Below, piece after piece: positions 1 through 6,206 of a stretch of 7,170 bases of DNA; the first letter of the stretch is position 1, and every line of letters starts with the position of its first letter. The stretch comes from Lentisphaerota bacterium (GTDB lineage Bacteria > Verrucomicrobiota > Lentisphaeria > Oligosphaerales > Oligosphaeraceae), in the NCBI GenBank assembly GCA_012799755.1, contig JAAZKQ010000354.1, forward strand, positions 1-7,170. The letters are read 5' to 3'. The position numbers and the translations under genes were made by a program. The notes under the pieces were generated by a model that made no database searches, was not told the origin of the DNA, and was given only the letters and a program-made list of their open reading frames with translations.

Positions 1-2
1 AT

Positions 3-2441
3 ATGGCCGACGTCAATGTTGATCAACTCGCCGAGCTGTTATGGGACGATCCCCGCGCCTTCGTGCGCCAAGCCCTGAGCGACAATCACTACCAGGCCGT
101 CATTGAATGGCACCCTGAACATGACGAACGGCGGTTGGTCACCGTCCCTCCAGCCCACCTCCTCTACGTCCATCATGACAGGCCATTCCGCATCAGCGCC
201 TGGCGTGGTAACAGCTGCATTCAACGTAAAAGCGCTTTGGCGCTCAAGCGCGGTGGTTTTTTCGTCCTCCTCCAGCCACTCAATACGACCCGTGAAGCCC
301 GGCAAGACGAAATCATTGACCTCAAACTGGAGCTCTTCTGCCTTCGGGACCGGCCAAAGGGCACCGTACCCTGCCAGAATCTTCATGCCCAGCTCCTGCT
401 GGCCGCCAATGGCGACCGGCAACGCGTTGATCTCCGCCTTCCGGCCGAGGCCATCACCCCGGAACATACCGGTCTTTGCAGCAGCGAGCTCGGCGCCTAC
501 ACCCTAGCCCGCGCCGCCTGGGGCAGCATCGCCAGCCAATATGACGCCCTCTTGGCTGCAAACCTCGACCCAAAGGTGCCCGTTGACCGCGTGATCATGC
601 TCAGCCGCTGTCGCGCCTGGATCATCTGCCGCGACTTTTCCCAGGAACTGACACTGAACTGCCAGACTCTCTTCCGCGCCAGTTACGACAACTCCCTTCA
701 CTGGCAATTTGCCGTGCCATCAGGCATGGGCCAGACGATCTGGGTTGATGCCGTCCTCACCCTCAACCGCCACGACAATGTCGTCAGCATCCGCTTCTCC
801 CGACCCCCGGCGCCCGACGAGGACGACAACAGCCTTGATCCAACACAAGCTGTAACCCTCGTTGTCCGCCCCGATATCGAAGACCGTAGCAATCACCACC
901 GCACCAAAGCCTACACCGGCCCGGAACAGCGCTTCCCAGCTGCCATCAAGGCCACCCAGCGTCATTTCACCTTCGATCCTGGATACGGCCACCGTCTCCA
1001 AGCCTTGGCCGATCTCGCCAACTTCCATACCGAGCCCGAATGGTCCTACTCGGTACCCTACCCCATCGAAAAGGAACGCGGTCTTGGCAACAGCGGCGAC
1101 CTCTTTAGTCCAGGCTATTTCAGCGGCGAACTCAGCATGGCCACGCCCATCACCCTCCACTTCCGCATCAGCACTACAGAGAGCCCGGCACTGCCGCCGC
1201 CCACCCCGGCTGCAACTGCGACATTCCCAGAGCGCCCCCTGCCCCTGCTGGAAGCCCTCCGCCGCTCCATTCCGCATTTCATGACCCGGCGCGATGACGG
1301 TCACACGGTTATCGCCGGCTACCCCTGGTTCCTCGACTGGGGCCGTGACACCCTCATCTGTCTCCGAGGCATCATCGCCGCTGACATGTTCCAAGAAAGC
1401 CGGTCAATCATCCAGCAATTCGCCCTTTTTGAACAGGAGGGGACCATCCCCAACATGATCCGCGGCAATGACCATTCGAACCGTGACACCTCCGACGCGC
1501 CGCTCTGGCTCTTCGCCGCCGTCCGCGATTACATTGACCGGGCCCCCGAGGGCCGAGACATTCTCAATCTCGATTGCGGCGGGCGCTCACTCCTTGCCGT
1601 CATGGAAAGCATCGCTCAGAACTACTGGCGCGGCATCGCCAATGGCATCCATGCCGACCGCCAAAGCGCGCTGATCTTCAGCCCCTCCCATTTTACCTGG
1701 ATGGACACCAACTACCCCGCCTGTACCCCACGCATGGGCTACCCCATCGAAATCCAGGCTTTGTGGATCAACGCCATGGACCTGCTGGCAAGCCTCACTG
1801 GGAAAAGCACCTACAGCCAACGGCGGGATCTGGCCCGGGAAAGTGTGATGACTCTCTTCGTCAAAAAAGACGCAGCGGGACTCTATGACTGCCTCAATGC
1901 CTCCTCCGGCACCCGTGCCTGCGACGCCCAAGCTGATGACGCCTGCCGCCCCAACCAGCTCTTCGCCACCACTCTCGGCGCCATCAGCGACGGCGCTATC
2001 AACCGCAGCATCATTGACGCCTGCCAGCCTCTTATGCTCCCCGCCGCTATCCGTAGCCTTGACGATGCATTCGTCCGCTGCCCCCTACCCCTTTACGCCC
2101 CCGATGGCAGTCCCCTCAATGACCCCAAACGACCTTACCAAGGCCACTACCGGGGCCCCGAAGACAGCCACCGCAAACCCGCTTACCACAACGGCACCGG
2201 CGGGGCCTGGGTCATGCCCAGCTTCTGCGAAGCACTCGTACTATGTTACGGTAAAAATGCCGCGCCCGCAGCAAAAGCATGGCTCGGAACCGCAGCCCGT
2301 ACCATGACCCGGGGATGCGTCGGCTTCCTGCCCGAAATCTGCGACGGCGATGCGCCACATACCCTTAGGGGATGCGTCGCCCAAGCTTGGAGCTCGACCG
2401 AATTCTTCCGCGTCCTCAAAATGGTCACTGAATTGACCTGA
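3..2441 (+). CDS. Glycogen debranching enzyme (amylo-alpha-1,6-glucosidase, GH133-type C-terminal domain), probably 5'-truncated by the window
   Basis: Hydrolyses alpha-1,6-linked glucose stubs during glycogen breakdown, expected in the cytoplasm. The C-terminal part (about residues 415-805) carries the family hallmarks: GYPWFLDWGRDT (439-450), TWMD (565-568) followed by TPRMGYPIEIQALW, and near the end GFLPEICDGD (774-783) plus AQAWSSTE (793-800). By analogy with eukaryotic and archaeal debranching enzymes, D568 and E778 are the likely catalytic acid and base; that assignment is inference. Residues 1-400 form a beta-rich segment (for example VPVDRVIMLSRCRAWI near 190-205) that I associate with enzymes carrying an alpha-amylase-type glucanotransferase domain further upstream. 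Residues 1-90 resemble the tail of such a domain (VPPAHLLYVHHDRPFR). The ATG lies two bases from the window edge with no visible ribosome binding site, so it may be an internal methionine of a longer bifunctional protein. Function is secure; the start is not. Confidence 0.9.
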   Translation: MADVNVDQLAELLWDDPRAFVRQALSDNHYQAVIEWHPEHDERRLVTVPPAHLLYVHHDRPFRISAWRGNSCIQRKSALALKRGGFFVLLQPLNTTREARQDEIIDLKLELFCLRDRPKGTVPCQNLHAQLLLAANGDRQRVDLRLPAEAITPEHTGLCSSELGAYTLARAAWGSIASQYDALLAANLDPKVPVDRVIMLSRCRAWIICRDFSQELTLNCQTLFRASYDNSLHWQFAVPSGMGQTIWVDAVLTLNRHDNVVSIRFSRPPAPDEDDNSLDPTQAVTLVVRPDIEDRSNHHRTKAYTGPEQRFPAAIKATQRHFTFDPGYGHRLQALADLANFHTEPEWSYSVPYPIEKERGLGNSGDLFSPGYFSGELSMATPITLHFRISTTESPALPPPTPAATATFPERPLPLLEALRRSIPHFMTRRDDGHTVIAGYPWFLDWGRDTLICLRGIIAADMFQESRSIIQQFALFEQEGTIPNMIRGNDHSNRDTSDAPLWLFAAVRDYIDRAPEGRDILNLDCGGRSLLAVMESIAQNYWRGIANGIHADRQSALIFSPSHFTWMDTNYPACTPRMGYPIEIQALWINAMDLLASLTGKSTYSQRRDLARESVMTLFVKKDAAGLYDCLNASSGTRACDAQADDACRPNQLFATTLGAISDGAINRSIIDACQPLMLPAAIRSLDDAFVRCPLPLYAPDGSPLNDPKRPYQGHYRGPEDSHRKPAYHNGTGGAWVMPSFCEALVLCYGKNAAPAAKAWLGTAARTMTRGCVGFLPEICDGDAPHTLRGCVAQAWSSTEFFRVLKMVTELT

Positions 2442-2508
2442 ACCAACGGCAGCGTAAATAGCGATGTATCGGGCCGCTCATGCCGACGTGACCCTTACCC
2501 AATTTTAA

Positions 2509-2523
2509 CAGCTTCCTAAGCTG
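2509..2523. repeat. Small perfect inverted repeat after the debranching gene
   Basis: CAGCTT (2509-2514) and AAGCTG (2518-2523) form a perfect 6-bp stem with a 3-base loop, about 70 bases past the debranching-enzyme stop. No T-run follows on the plus strand, so it is a weak terminator candidate. Read on the minus strand it is followed by TTAAAATT, but no minus-strand gene ends here. It could equally be a regulator site just upstream of the candidate promoter at 2531-2558. Confidence 0.3.
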
Positions 2524-2530
2524 CACGAAA

Positions 2531-2558
2531 TTGCTATTTGGTCTTCCACTAATATATT
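2531..2558 (+). promoter_or_regulatory. Candidate sigma70-type promoter for the CBM48 gene and possibly glgA
   Basis: TTGCTA (2531-2536, 4 of 6 to TTGACA) and TATATT (2553-2558, 5 of 6 to TATAAT) are separated by 16 bases, in a spacer clearly richer in A and T than the flanking genes. Transcription would begin near 2565, leaving a leader of about 50 bases before the start codon at 2615. This is a match by eye only; promoter rules in the host phylum are not known to me. Confidence 0.45.
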
Positions 2559-2600
2559 AAAGGTCAAGTTATTAGAGGAGAACACATTCGTTTCCCTGCA

Positions 2601-2607
2601 AAGGAGG
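2601..2607 (+). promoter_or_regulatory. Strong Shine-Dalgarno site of the CBM48 gene
   Basis: AAGGAGG lies 7 bases before the ATG at 2615, near-ideal sequence and spacing, and fixes the start. It is the best ribosome binding site in the window, which suggests the small protein is made in quantity. A second purine-rich stretch, AGAGGAG (2574-2580), lies 27 bases upstream but has no ATG, GTG or TTG start at a useful distance. Confidence 0.8.
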
Positions 2608-2614
2608 ATACCCC

Positions 2615-2929
2615 ATGAAAAAGACACGCAAACCAGAGAAAATAGCCCCGACCCCCGTCCGCCTGGCGCGCAAGCGCGTAACTTTCACTGCCAAAGCCCA
2701 ACCGGGCGCCACCGTTTTCCTCGCCGGCAGTTTCAATGACTGGAACAACAGCGACAAGGAAATGAAGGACAAGCAGGGCAATGGCGTTTTCACCGCCATT
2801 TGCTATCTGCCGGTGGGCACCCACGAGTACAAGTTTTTTATTGATGGCGTCTGGTGCACAGACACTGACAACCCCAATGTCGTCAGTACCCCGCTTAACA
2901 CGCTGAACAGCATCATCGAAGTTAAATAA
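2615..2929 (+). CDS. Small stand-alone glycogen-binding protein (CBM48 / AMPK-beta-type carbohydrate-binding module)
   Basis: A 104-residue protein made of a basic, proline-containing tail (residues 1-20) and a single starch/glycogen-binding module (about 21-104). The module shows GSFNDW (38-43), an EYKFFIDGVW strand (71-80) and the closing LNTLNSI (94-100). These line up with the glycogen-contacting residues of mammalian AMPK beta1: W43, K73, W80, L94, T96 and N98 correspond to W100, K126, W133, L146, T148 and N150. The pattern supports real sugar binding, not just the fold. There is no catalytic domain, signal peptide or membrane segment, so a cytoplasmic granule-binding or adaptor role is likely (inference). 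The start is set by a strong ribosome binding site. The gene sits between the debranching enzyme and glgA, 234 bases before the latter. Such modules are usually attached to branching enzymes, isoamylases or kinase subunits. Confidence 0.9.
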   Translation: MKKTRKPEKIAPTPVRLARKRVTFTAKAQPGATVFLAGSFNDWNNSDKEMKDKQGNGVFTAICYLPVGTHEYKFFIDGVWCTDTDNPNVVSTPLNTLNSIIEVK

Positions 2930-2985
2930 CTCATTATCAATAGCTTAGTTCCGTCGCCAATCGGCATACGCCAACACTGCTGAAA

Positions 2986-3007
2986 GAACACCCCCCAGCC
3001 GGTGTTC
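2986..3007 (+). promoter_or_regulatory. Hairpin 1 in the CBM48-glgA spacer
   Basis: GAACACC (2986-2992) and GGTGTTC (3001-3007) form a perfect 7-bp stem around an 8-base loop, about 57 bases after the CBM48 stop. No T-run follows, so it is not a standard intrinsic terminator. It may act with the larger hairpin downstream to stop, process or stabilise the transcript. Confidence 0.4.
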
Positions 3008-3038
3008 CTGACTTGGCCGCAGTTGCTGGCATGGCTTC

Positions 3039-3078
3039 GACGATGCTCTGCCCGGTCCATGACCGGCAGGGCATCGTC
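3039..3078 (+). promoter_or_regulatory. Hairpin 2: 18-bp stem in the glgA leader (terminator, attenuator or processing site)
   Basis: Bases 3039-3057 pair with 3061-3078 around a 3-base CAT loop: 18 pairs, one of them G-U (3047 with 3070), and one bulged C (3053). It is the strongest local structure I found and lies in non-coding DNA between the CBM48 gene and glgA, ending about 75 bases before the glgA ribosome binding site. The bases after it (TGTGTCCGG) are not a U-tract, so simple intrinsic termination is unlikely by the usual rule. A terminator lacking a U-tract, an RNA-processing or stability element that sets unequal CBM48 and GlgA levels, or a dispersed palindromic repeat are all possible. 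Confidence 0.55.
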
Positions 3079-3153
3079 TGTGTCCGGGCCACAATCCGTA
3101 ATTGCCGCCAAGCGACCGTATCGTGATCATATACCGTTTCGCAGTCGTGACGC

Positions 3154-3160
3154 AGGAGAG
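3154..3160 (+). promoter_or_regulatory. Ribosome binding site that decides the glgA start
   Basis: AGGAGAG ends 3 bases before the ATG at 3164. The frame stays open upstream to an ATG at 3002, but that extension would run through both arms of the hairpin at 3039-3078 and encodes 54 residues with no resemblance to a glycogen synthase N-terminus. The site supports 3164 as the true start. Confidence 0.7.
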
Positions 3161-3163
3161 GCA

Positions 3164-4756
3164 ATGCCATCTAAGAAGCACAGAGACAAAAAAATCAAAG
3201 TACTGGTCGTTACCCCGGAGATCACCTACCTGCCGGCCGGCATGGGCAATATCGCCACGAGACTGTCGGCCAAAGCGGGAGGCATGGCCGACGTTTCCGC
3301 CTCCCTGGTCTCCGCCCTCTACAATAAGGGTGTTGATGTCCATGTCGCCCTGCCCCACTACCGCCGCATGTTCCATGTGGAAGTTGACGACCTCCTTGAC
3401 GCCAAACTCGCTCAGTATCAGCGGATCCTCCACGCCGAAGGAGAAGGAACCCAACGCATCCACCTCGCCGAAGACCGCATGTTCTACTACCGCGAGCAGG
3501 TCTACAGCAACTATACTGAAGACTGCCTGAAAATGAGCTTGGCTTTCCAACGGGAAGTCATCAACAATATCATTCCCGCCGTGCGCCCGGACCTCATTCA
3601 CTGCAACGACTGGATGACCGGTCTCGTTCCCGGTTACGCCCGCCGCCTCGGCATCCCCAGCCTCTTCACCGTCCACAACATCCACACTCAGGAAACGACC
3701 CTCGAAGTCGTCGAAAATTGCGGCATTGACACCGCCATCTTCTGGCAGAACGTCTACTACCAGCGGCAGCCACTCAACTATGAGGAAAGCCGCTCCAGCA
3801 ACCGTATTGATCTACTTGCCAGCGGCATTTTCGGGGCGCACTTCATCAATACTGTCAGCCCGACATTCCTCCGTGAAGTCGTCAATGGCATGCACGCTTT
3901 CGTCCCCCCGCAAATTCGCAGCGAAATCGCCAACAAGTATCATGCCGGCTGCGCCAAGGGCATCCTCAATGCCCCCGATCCGGACTATGATCCCCGCACT
4001 GACAAAGCTCTTGCCTCAACCTACGACGCCGCTGACCACGTCGCCAAAAAACGCCTGAACAAAACGGCTTTCCAGAAGGCCGTCGGCCTCAATGTCAATC
4101 CCAACGCGCCGCTCTTTTTCTGGCCGTCCCGACTTGACCCCATCCAAAAGGGGCCGCAGCTTCTTTCCGATATTCTCTACCAAGTTATTGACGACTACTG
4201 GCCGCGCCAGCTGCAAATCGCCTTCGTCGCCGACGGGCCCTATCAGCAGTGCTTCAAGGACATTGTCGCCTTCCACGGCCTCCAGGAACGCGTCGCCGTT
4301 TGTCCCTTCAATGAAAAGCTCTCGCGCTTGGGCTACGCCGCTTCGGACTTCGTGCTGATGCCCTCGCTTTTCGAGCCCTGCGGCCTCCCGCAGATGATCG
4401 GGGCTCTCTATGGCAGCCTGCCCATCGTCCATGACACCGGCGGTTTGCACGACACAGTTACCCACATTGAAGCCGGTCGCAGCAGTGGCAACGGCTTTGT
4501 CTTCGAGACCTACGACAGTGCCGGCCTACGCTGGGCCATTGATCAGGCCATGCTTTTCTACGAACAGATCGCCCCCGTCAAGGAAGCCGAAGTCGCCCGC
4601 ATCATGAGCGACGCCGCCAAAACCTTCATTCACCCCAACACCGCTCAGGCATACATCGCTATCTACGAACAAATGCTTCAGCGGCCCTTGGTGCCTGACA
4701 TATCTGTCACAGACACCGATACACAACACGGAAAACAGCTGGATGCAACCGTTTGA
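3164..4756 (+). CDS. glgA: Glycogen synthase (GT5 family, ADP-glucose type)
   Basis: Transfers glucose from a nucleotide sugar, normally ADP-glucose in bacteria, to the non-reducing end of alpha-1,4-glucan. The 530-residue product has the two-Rossmann GT-B layout. The N-terminal GT5 domain carries the K-x-G-G loop (KAGGMADV, K37, matching E. coli K15), LIHCNDW and TVHN (H171, matching H161). The C-terminal half has SRLDPIQKG (R323 and K329, matching R300 and K305) and FEPCGLPQ (E404, matching E377) leading into the DTGGLHDTV loop. All key residues are therefore present. It is about 50 residues longer than E. coli GlgA (477). Part of the excess is an insert of about 12 residues between VTPE and KAGG (residues 20-36, ITYLPAGMGN and following), and the SRL...QKG loop is one residue longer. 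The start at 3164 is chosen for its ribosome binding site and because IKVLVVTPE follows closely. The 3' end overlaps the next gene by 14 bases. I saw no convincing promoter just upstream, so it may depend on the one before the CBM48 gene. Confidence 0.95.
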   Translation: MPSKKHRDKKIKVLVVTPEITYLPAGMGNIATRLSAKAGGMADVSASLVSALYNKGVDVHVALPHYRRMFHVEVDDLLDAKLAQYQRILHAEGEGTQRIHLAEDRMFYYREQVYSNYTEDCLKMSLAFQREVINNIIPAVRPDLIHCNDWMTGLVPGYARRLGIPSLFTVHNIHTQETTLEVVENCGIDTAIFWQNVYYQRQPLNYEESRSSNRIDLLASGIFGAHFINTVSPTFLREVVNGMHAFVPPQIRSEIANKYHAGCAKGILNAPDPDYDPRTDKALASTYDAADHVAKKRLNKTAFQKAVGLNVNPNAPLFFWPSRLDPIQKGPQLLSDILYQVIDDYWPRQLQIAFVADGPYQQCFKDIVAFHGLQERVAVCPFNEKLSRLGYAASDFVLMPSLFEPCGLPQMIGALYGSLPIVHDTGGLHDTVTHIEAGRSSGNGFVFETYDSAGLRWAIDQAMLFYEQIAPVKEAEVARIMSDAAKTFIHPNTAQAYIAIYEQMLQRPLVPDISVTDTDTQHGKQLDATV

Positions 4757-5093
4757 CGCACAGCGTTTCTATGGCGAAATCAGCCTGGCGGTCACAGCCT
4801 TCTTCAGTCTCAACGACAAAGAGTCCCTGCTCATCGTTGGCGATCTTCTCGGCTGCTTGGCAGAAGAAGCCGACGTGCTGGCCCAACATGCCGACACGCC
4901 CGCAACGGCCAGGTACCAACTCGCTTACGACAACCTCGCCACCGTCGCTAAAAAACTACAGATCAACGAACTGCTCGCTATGCTTAATCGCTTGGCAAAA
5001 TGCGACTCGCCCGCGCACACCGGCGAACGCAAGCGCGTCATCAATGAAATACTGAAACAGCTCGACGCCGCACGCGCCCTGCATTCTTTCTGA
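4743..5093 (+). CDS. Hypothetical small helical protein translationally overlapping glgA
   Basis: I do not recognise this 116-residue protein. It starts inside the last codons of glgA (14-base overlap, shifted frame), an arrangement typical of translational coupling; the upstream GGAAAA is only a weak ribosome binding site. Codon choice matches the neighbouring genes, with C or G often in third position, which argues that it is real. The sequence is rich in Leu, Ala, Asp and Glu and reads as several amphipathic helices (SLLIVGDLLGCLAEEADVL near 28-46, then about 58-85 and 93-113), like a helical bundle. There is no signal peptide, transmembrane segment, catalytic motif or metal-binding cluster; the only cysteines are C38 and C87. 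Position suggests a partner or regulator of GlgA, which is inference. Another open frame starting at 4753 is poorer in composition and is taken as a shadow. Confidence 0.75.
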   Translation: MQPFDAQRFYGEISLAVTAFFSLNDKESLLIVGDLLGCLAEEADVLAQHADTPATARYQLAYDNLATVAKKLQINELLAMLNRLAKCDSPAHTGERKRVINEILKQLDAARALHSF

Positions 5094-5136
5094 CCACGGC
5101 AGTCACTGCCCGAACACGTCTCGCAAATAAAACGCC

Positions 5137-6180
5137 ATGATTACCCCAGAACGCAAAATCATGACTCTCGACCAAGCTATCGCTTGGCATGCCGCGCTCC
5201 GCAACGAGCACAAGACCCTGGCCGTCACCAACGGTGCCTTTGATCTCCTCCACCGCGGCCACGTCGAATACCTCAACCAAACCGCAAAGGAAGCCGACGC
5301 GCTCCTCGTCGCCGTCAATAGCGACGCCTCTGTCAGGCAACTCAAAGGCCCCGAACGGCCACTGATCAACGAAAATGACCGCGCCATGCTCCTGGCTAGC
5401 CTCCAGGCCGTTGATGCCGTCGTTATCTTCAACGGCCCCAAGCCCCTTGATGTCTTCTCGGCCATTCACCCCGACGTCTACGTCAAGGGTGGCGACTACA
5501 CCGAAGACAGCCTTGACCGCGAAGAGTACGCTCTGCTTAAAAGCGTCGGCGCCCGCTTCGTCTTCATTCCTTTCGTTGCCGGCTTCTCCACCACCAGTAT
5601 TTTTCGCCGGCTGCGCGATGGCGGCAGCGCGCCCACCGCCGGCCAGAGCAGCTGCAAAGCGGTTCTCAACAACGCTCTCGACATGATCTTCTGCCGACGC
5701 AGCGTCCGCCGCTATCAGCCCCGCCCCGTAGCCGACGAACAGATTGACGCCATCCTCCAAGCCGCCATGGCCGCGCCCTCCGCCGGCGCCAAGGACCCAT
5801 GGCAATTCCATGTGCTGAAAAATGACGGATTACGCGCCGACATCGCGGCAACTCTCCCCTATGGCCGCTTTCTGGCCCAAGCACCCACCGGCATCGTCGT
5901 CTGCGGCGATCTCCGTCGCGCTCACGGCGGCGAGCTCTCCTATCTCATCCAGGACTGCTCCGCCGCCTGCGAAAACATCTTGCTGGCAGTCAGCCAGCTC
6001 GGCCTCGGCGCCTGCTGGCTCGGCGTCCATCCCCGCCAGGACCGCGTTGATGCCATCCGCCGGCTGCTTAAACAGCCGGCGGAAATTATCCCCGTCGCCG
6101 CCATCGCCATCGGCTGGCCGGCTGAAAACCCGCCCAAGCGCAGCCGCTACCGCGATGACGCCGTTTACTGGGAAAGATAA
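5137..6180 (+). CDS. rfaE2: Fusion protein: RfaE2-type heptose 1-phosphate adenylyltransferase domain + nitroreductase domain
   Basis: One uninterrupted 347-residue frame holds two complete-looking domains. Residues about 1-163 form a HIGH-type nucleotidyltransferase closest to RfaE2 / the C-terminal half of HldE: TNGAFDLLHRGH (31-42, with HxGH at 39-42), RPLINENDR (74-82), VKGGD (116-120) and FSTTSIFRRL (150-159). That family adenylylates D-glycero-beta-D-manno-heptose 1-phosphate to make ADP-heptose for lipopolysaccharide core. After a linker of about 20 residues (164-183), residues 184-347 form a flavin-dependent nitroreductase: RRSVRRY (187-193), APSAGAKDPWQF (213-224), GLGACWLG (289-296) and AIGWPAE (324-330), the short FMN-binding type of about 165 residues. 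The methionine at residue 183 has no ribosome binding site, so separate translation of the second domain is unlikely. No clear site precedes the ATG at 5137 either; an alternative start at 5161 would trim eight residues. No heptose kinase partner lies in the window. Domain calls are firm; the joint function is unknown, and the symbol applies to the first domain only. Confidence 0.87.
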   Translation: MITPERKIMTLDQAIAWHAALRNEHKTLAVTNGAFDLLHRGHVEYLNQTAKEADALLVAVNSDASVRQLKGPERPLINENDRAMLLASLQAVDAVVIFNGPKPLDVFSAIHPDVYVKGGDYTEDSLDREEYALLKSVGARFVFIPFVAGFSTTSIFRRLRDGGSAPTAGQSSCKAVLNNALDMIFCRRSVRRYQPRPVADEQIDAILQAAMAAPSAGAKDPWQFHVLKNDGLRADIAATLPYGRFLAQAPTGIVVCGDLRRAHGGELSYLIQDCSAACENILLAVSQLGLGACWLGVHPRQDRVDAIRRLLKQPAEIIPVAAIAIGWPAENPPKRSRYRDDAVYWER

Positions 6181-6206
6181 AATCATCCAAAAGCAGGCAG
6201 GACGAC

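Noticed and set aside
720..1394. Long minus-strand open frame inside the debranching enzyme gene
   Set aside because: It lies opposite a clearly coding, motif-bearing gene; its Gly/Ala/Val-rich composition is typical of an antisense shadow of GC-rich coding DNA, and it shows no motif.
2586..2618. Possible 10-codon leader peptide starting at ATT after AGAGGAG (2574-2580) and ending in a TGA that overlaps the CBM48 start
   Set aside because: ATT is a very rare start codon, and the strong site at 2601-2607 explains initiation of the CBM48 gene without it.
3102..3133. TTGCCG ... CATATA as a promoter for glgA
   Set aside because: The spacer is 20 bases and both boxes are poor matches, so it does not stand out from background.
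3002..3163. In-frame extension of glgA to an upstream ATG at 3002
   Set aside because: The added 54 residues do not resemble a GT5 N-terminus, they run through the hairpin at 3039-3078, and a ribosome binding site stands right before the ATG at 3164.
2945..3685. Minus-strand open frame across the CBM48-glgA spacer and the 5' part of glgA
   Set aside because: Most of it is antisense to conserved GlgA motifs, and no family resemblance is visible.
5098..5110. Small palindrome GGCAGTCACTGCC between the orphan gene and the fusion gene
   Set aside because: Only a 5-bp stem with a 3-base loop and no T-run; too weak to call a terminator.
5041..5811. Minus-strand open frame opposite the RfaE2-nitroreductase gene
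   Set aside because: Its composition is that of a shadow frame, it has no recognisable motif, and the plus-strand protein has conserved motifs throughout.
5683..6180. Nitroreductase as a separate gene starting at the ATG at 5683
   Set aside because: No ribosome binding site precedes it, and the upstream frame is open without interruption from the adenylyltransferase domain.
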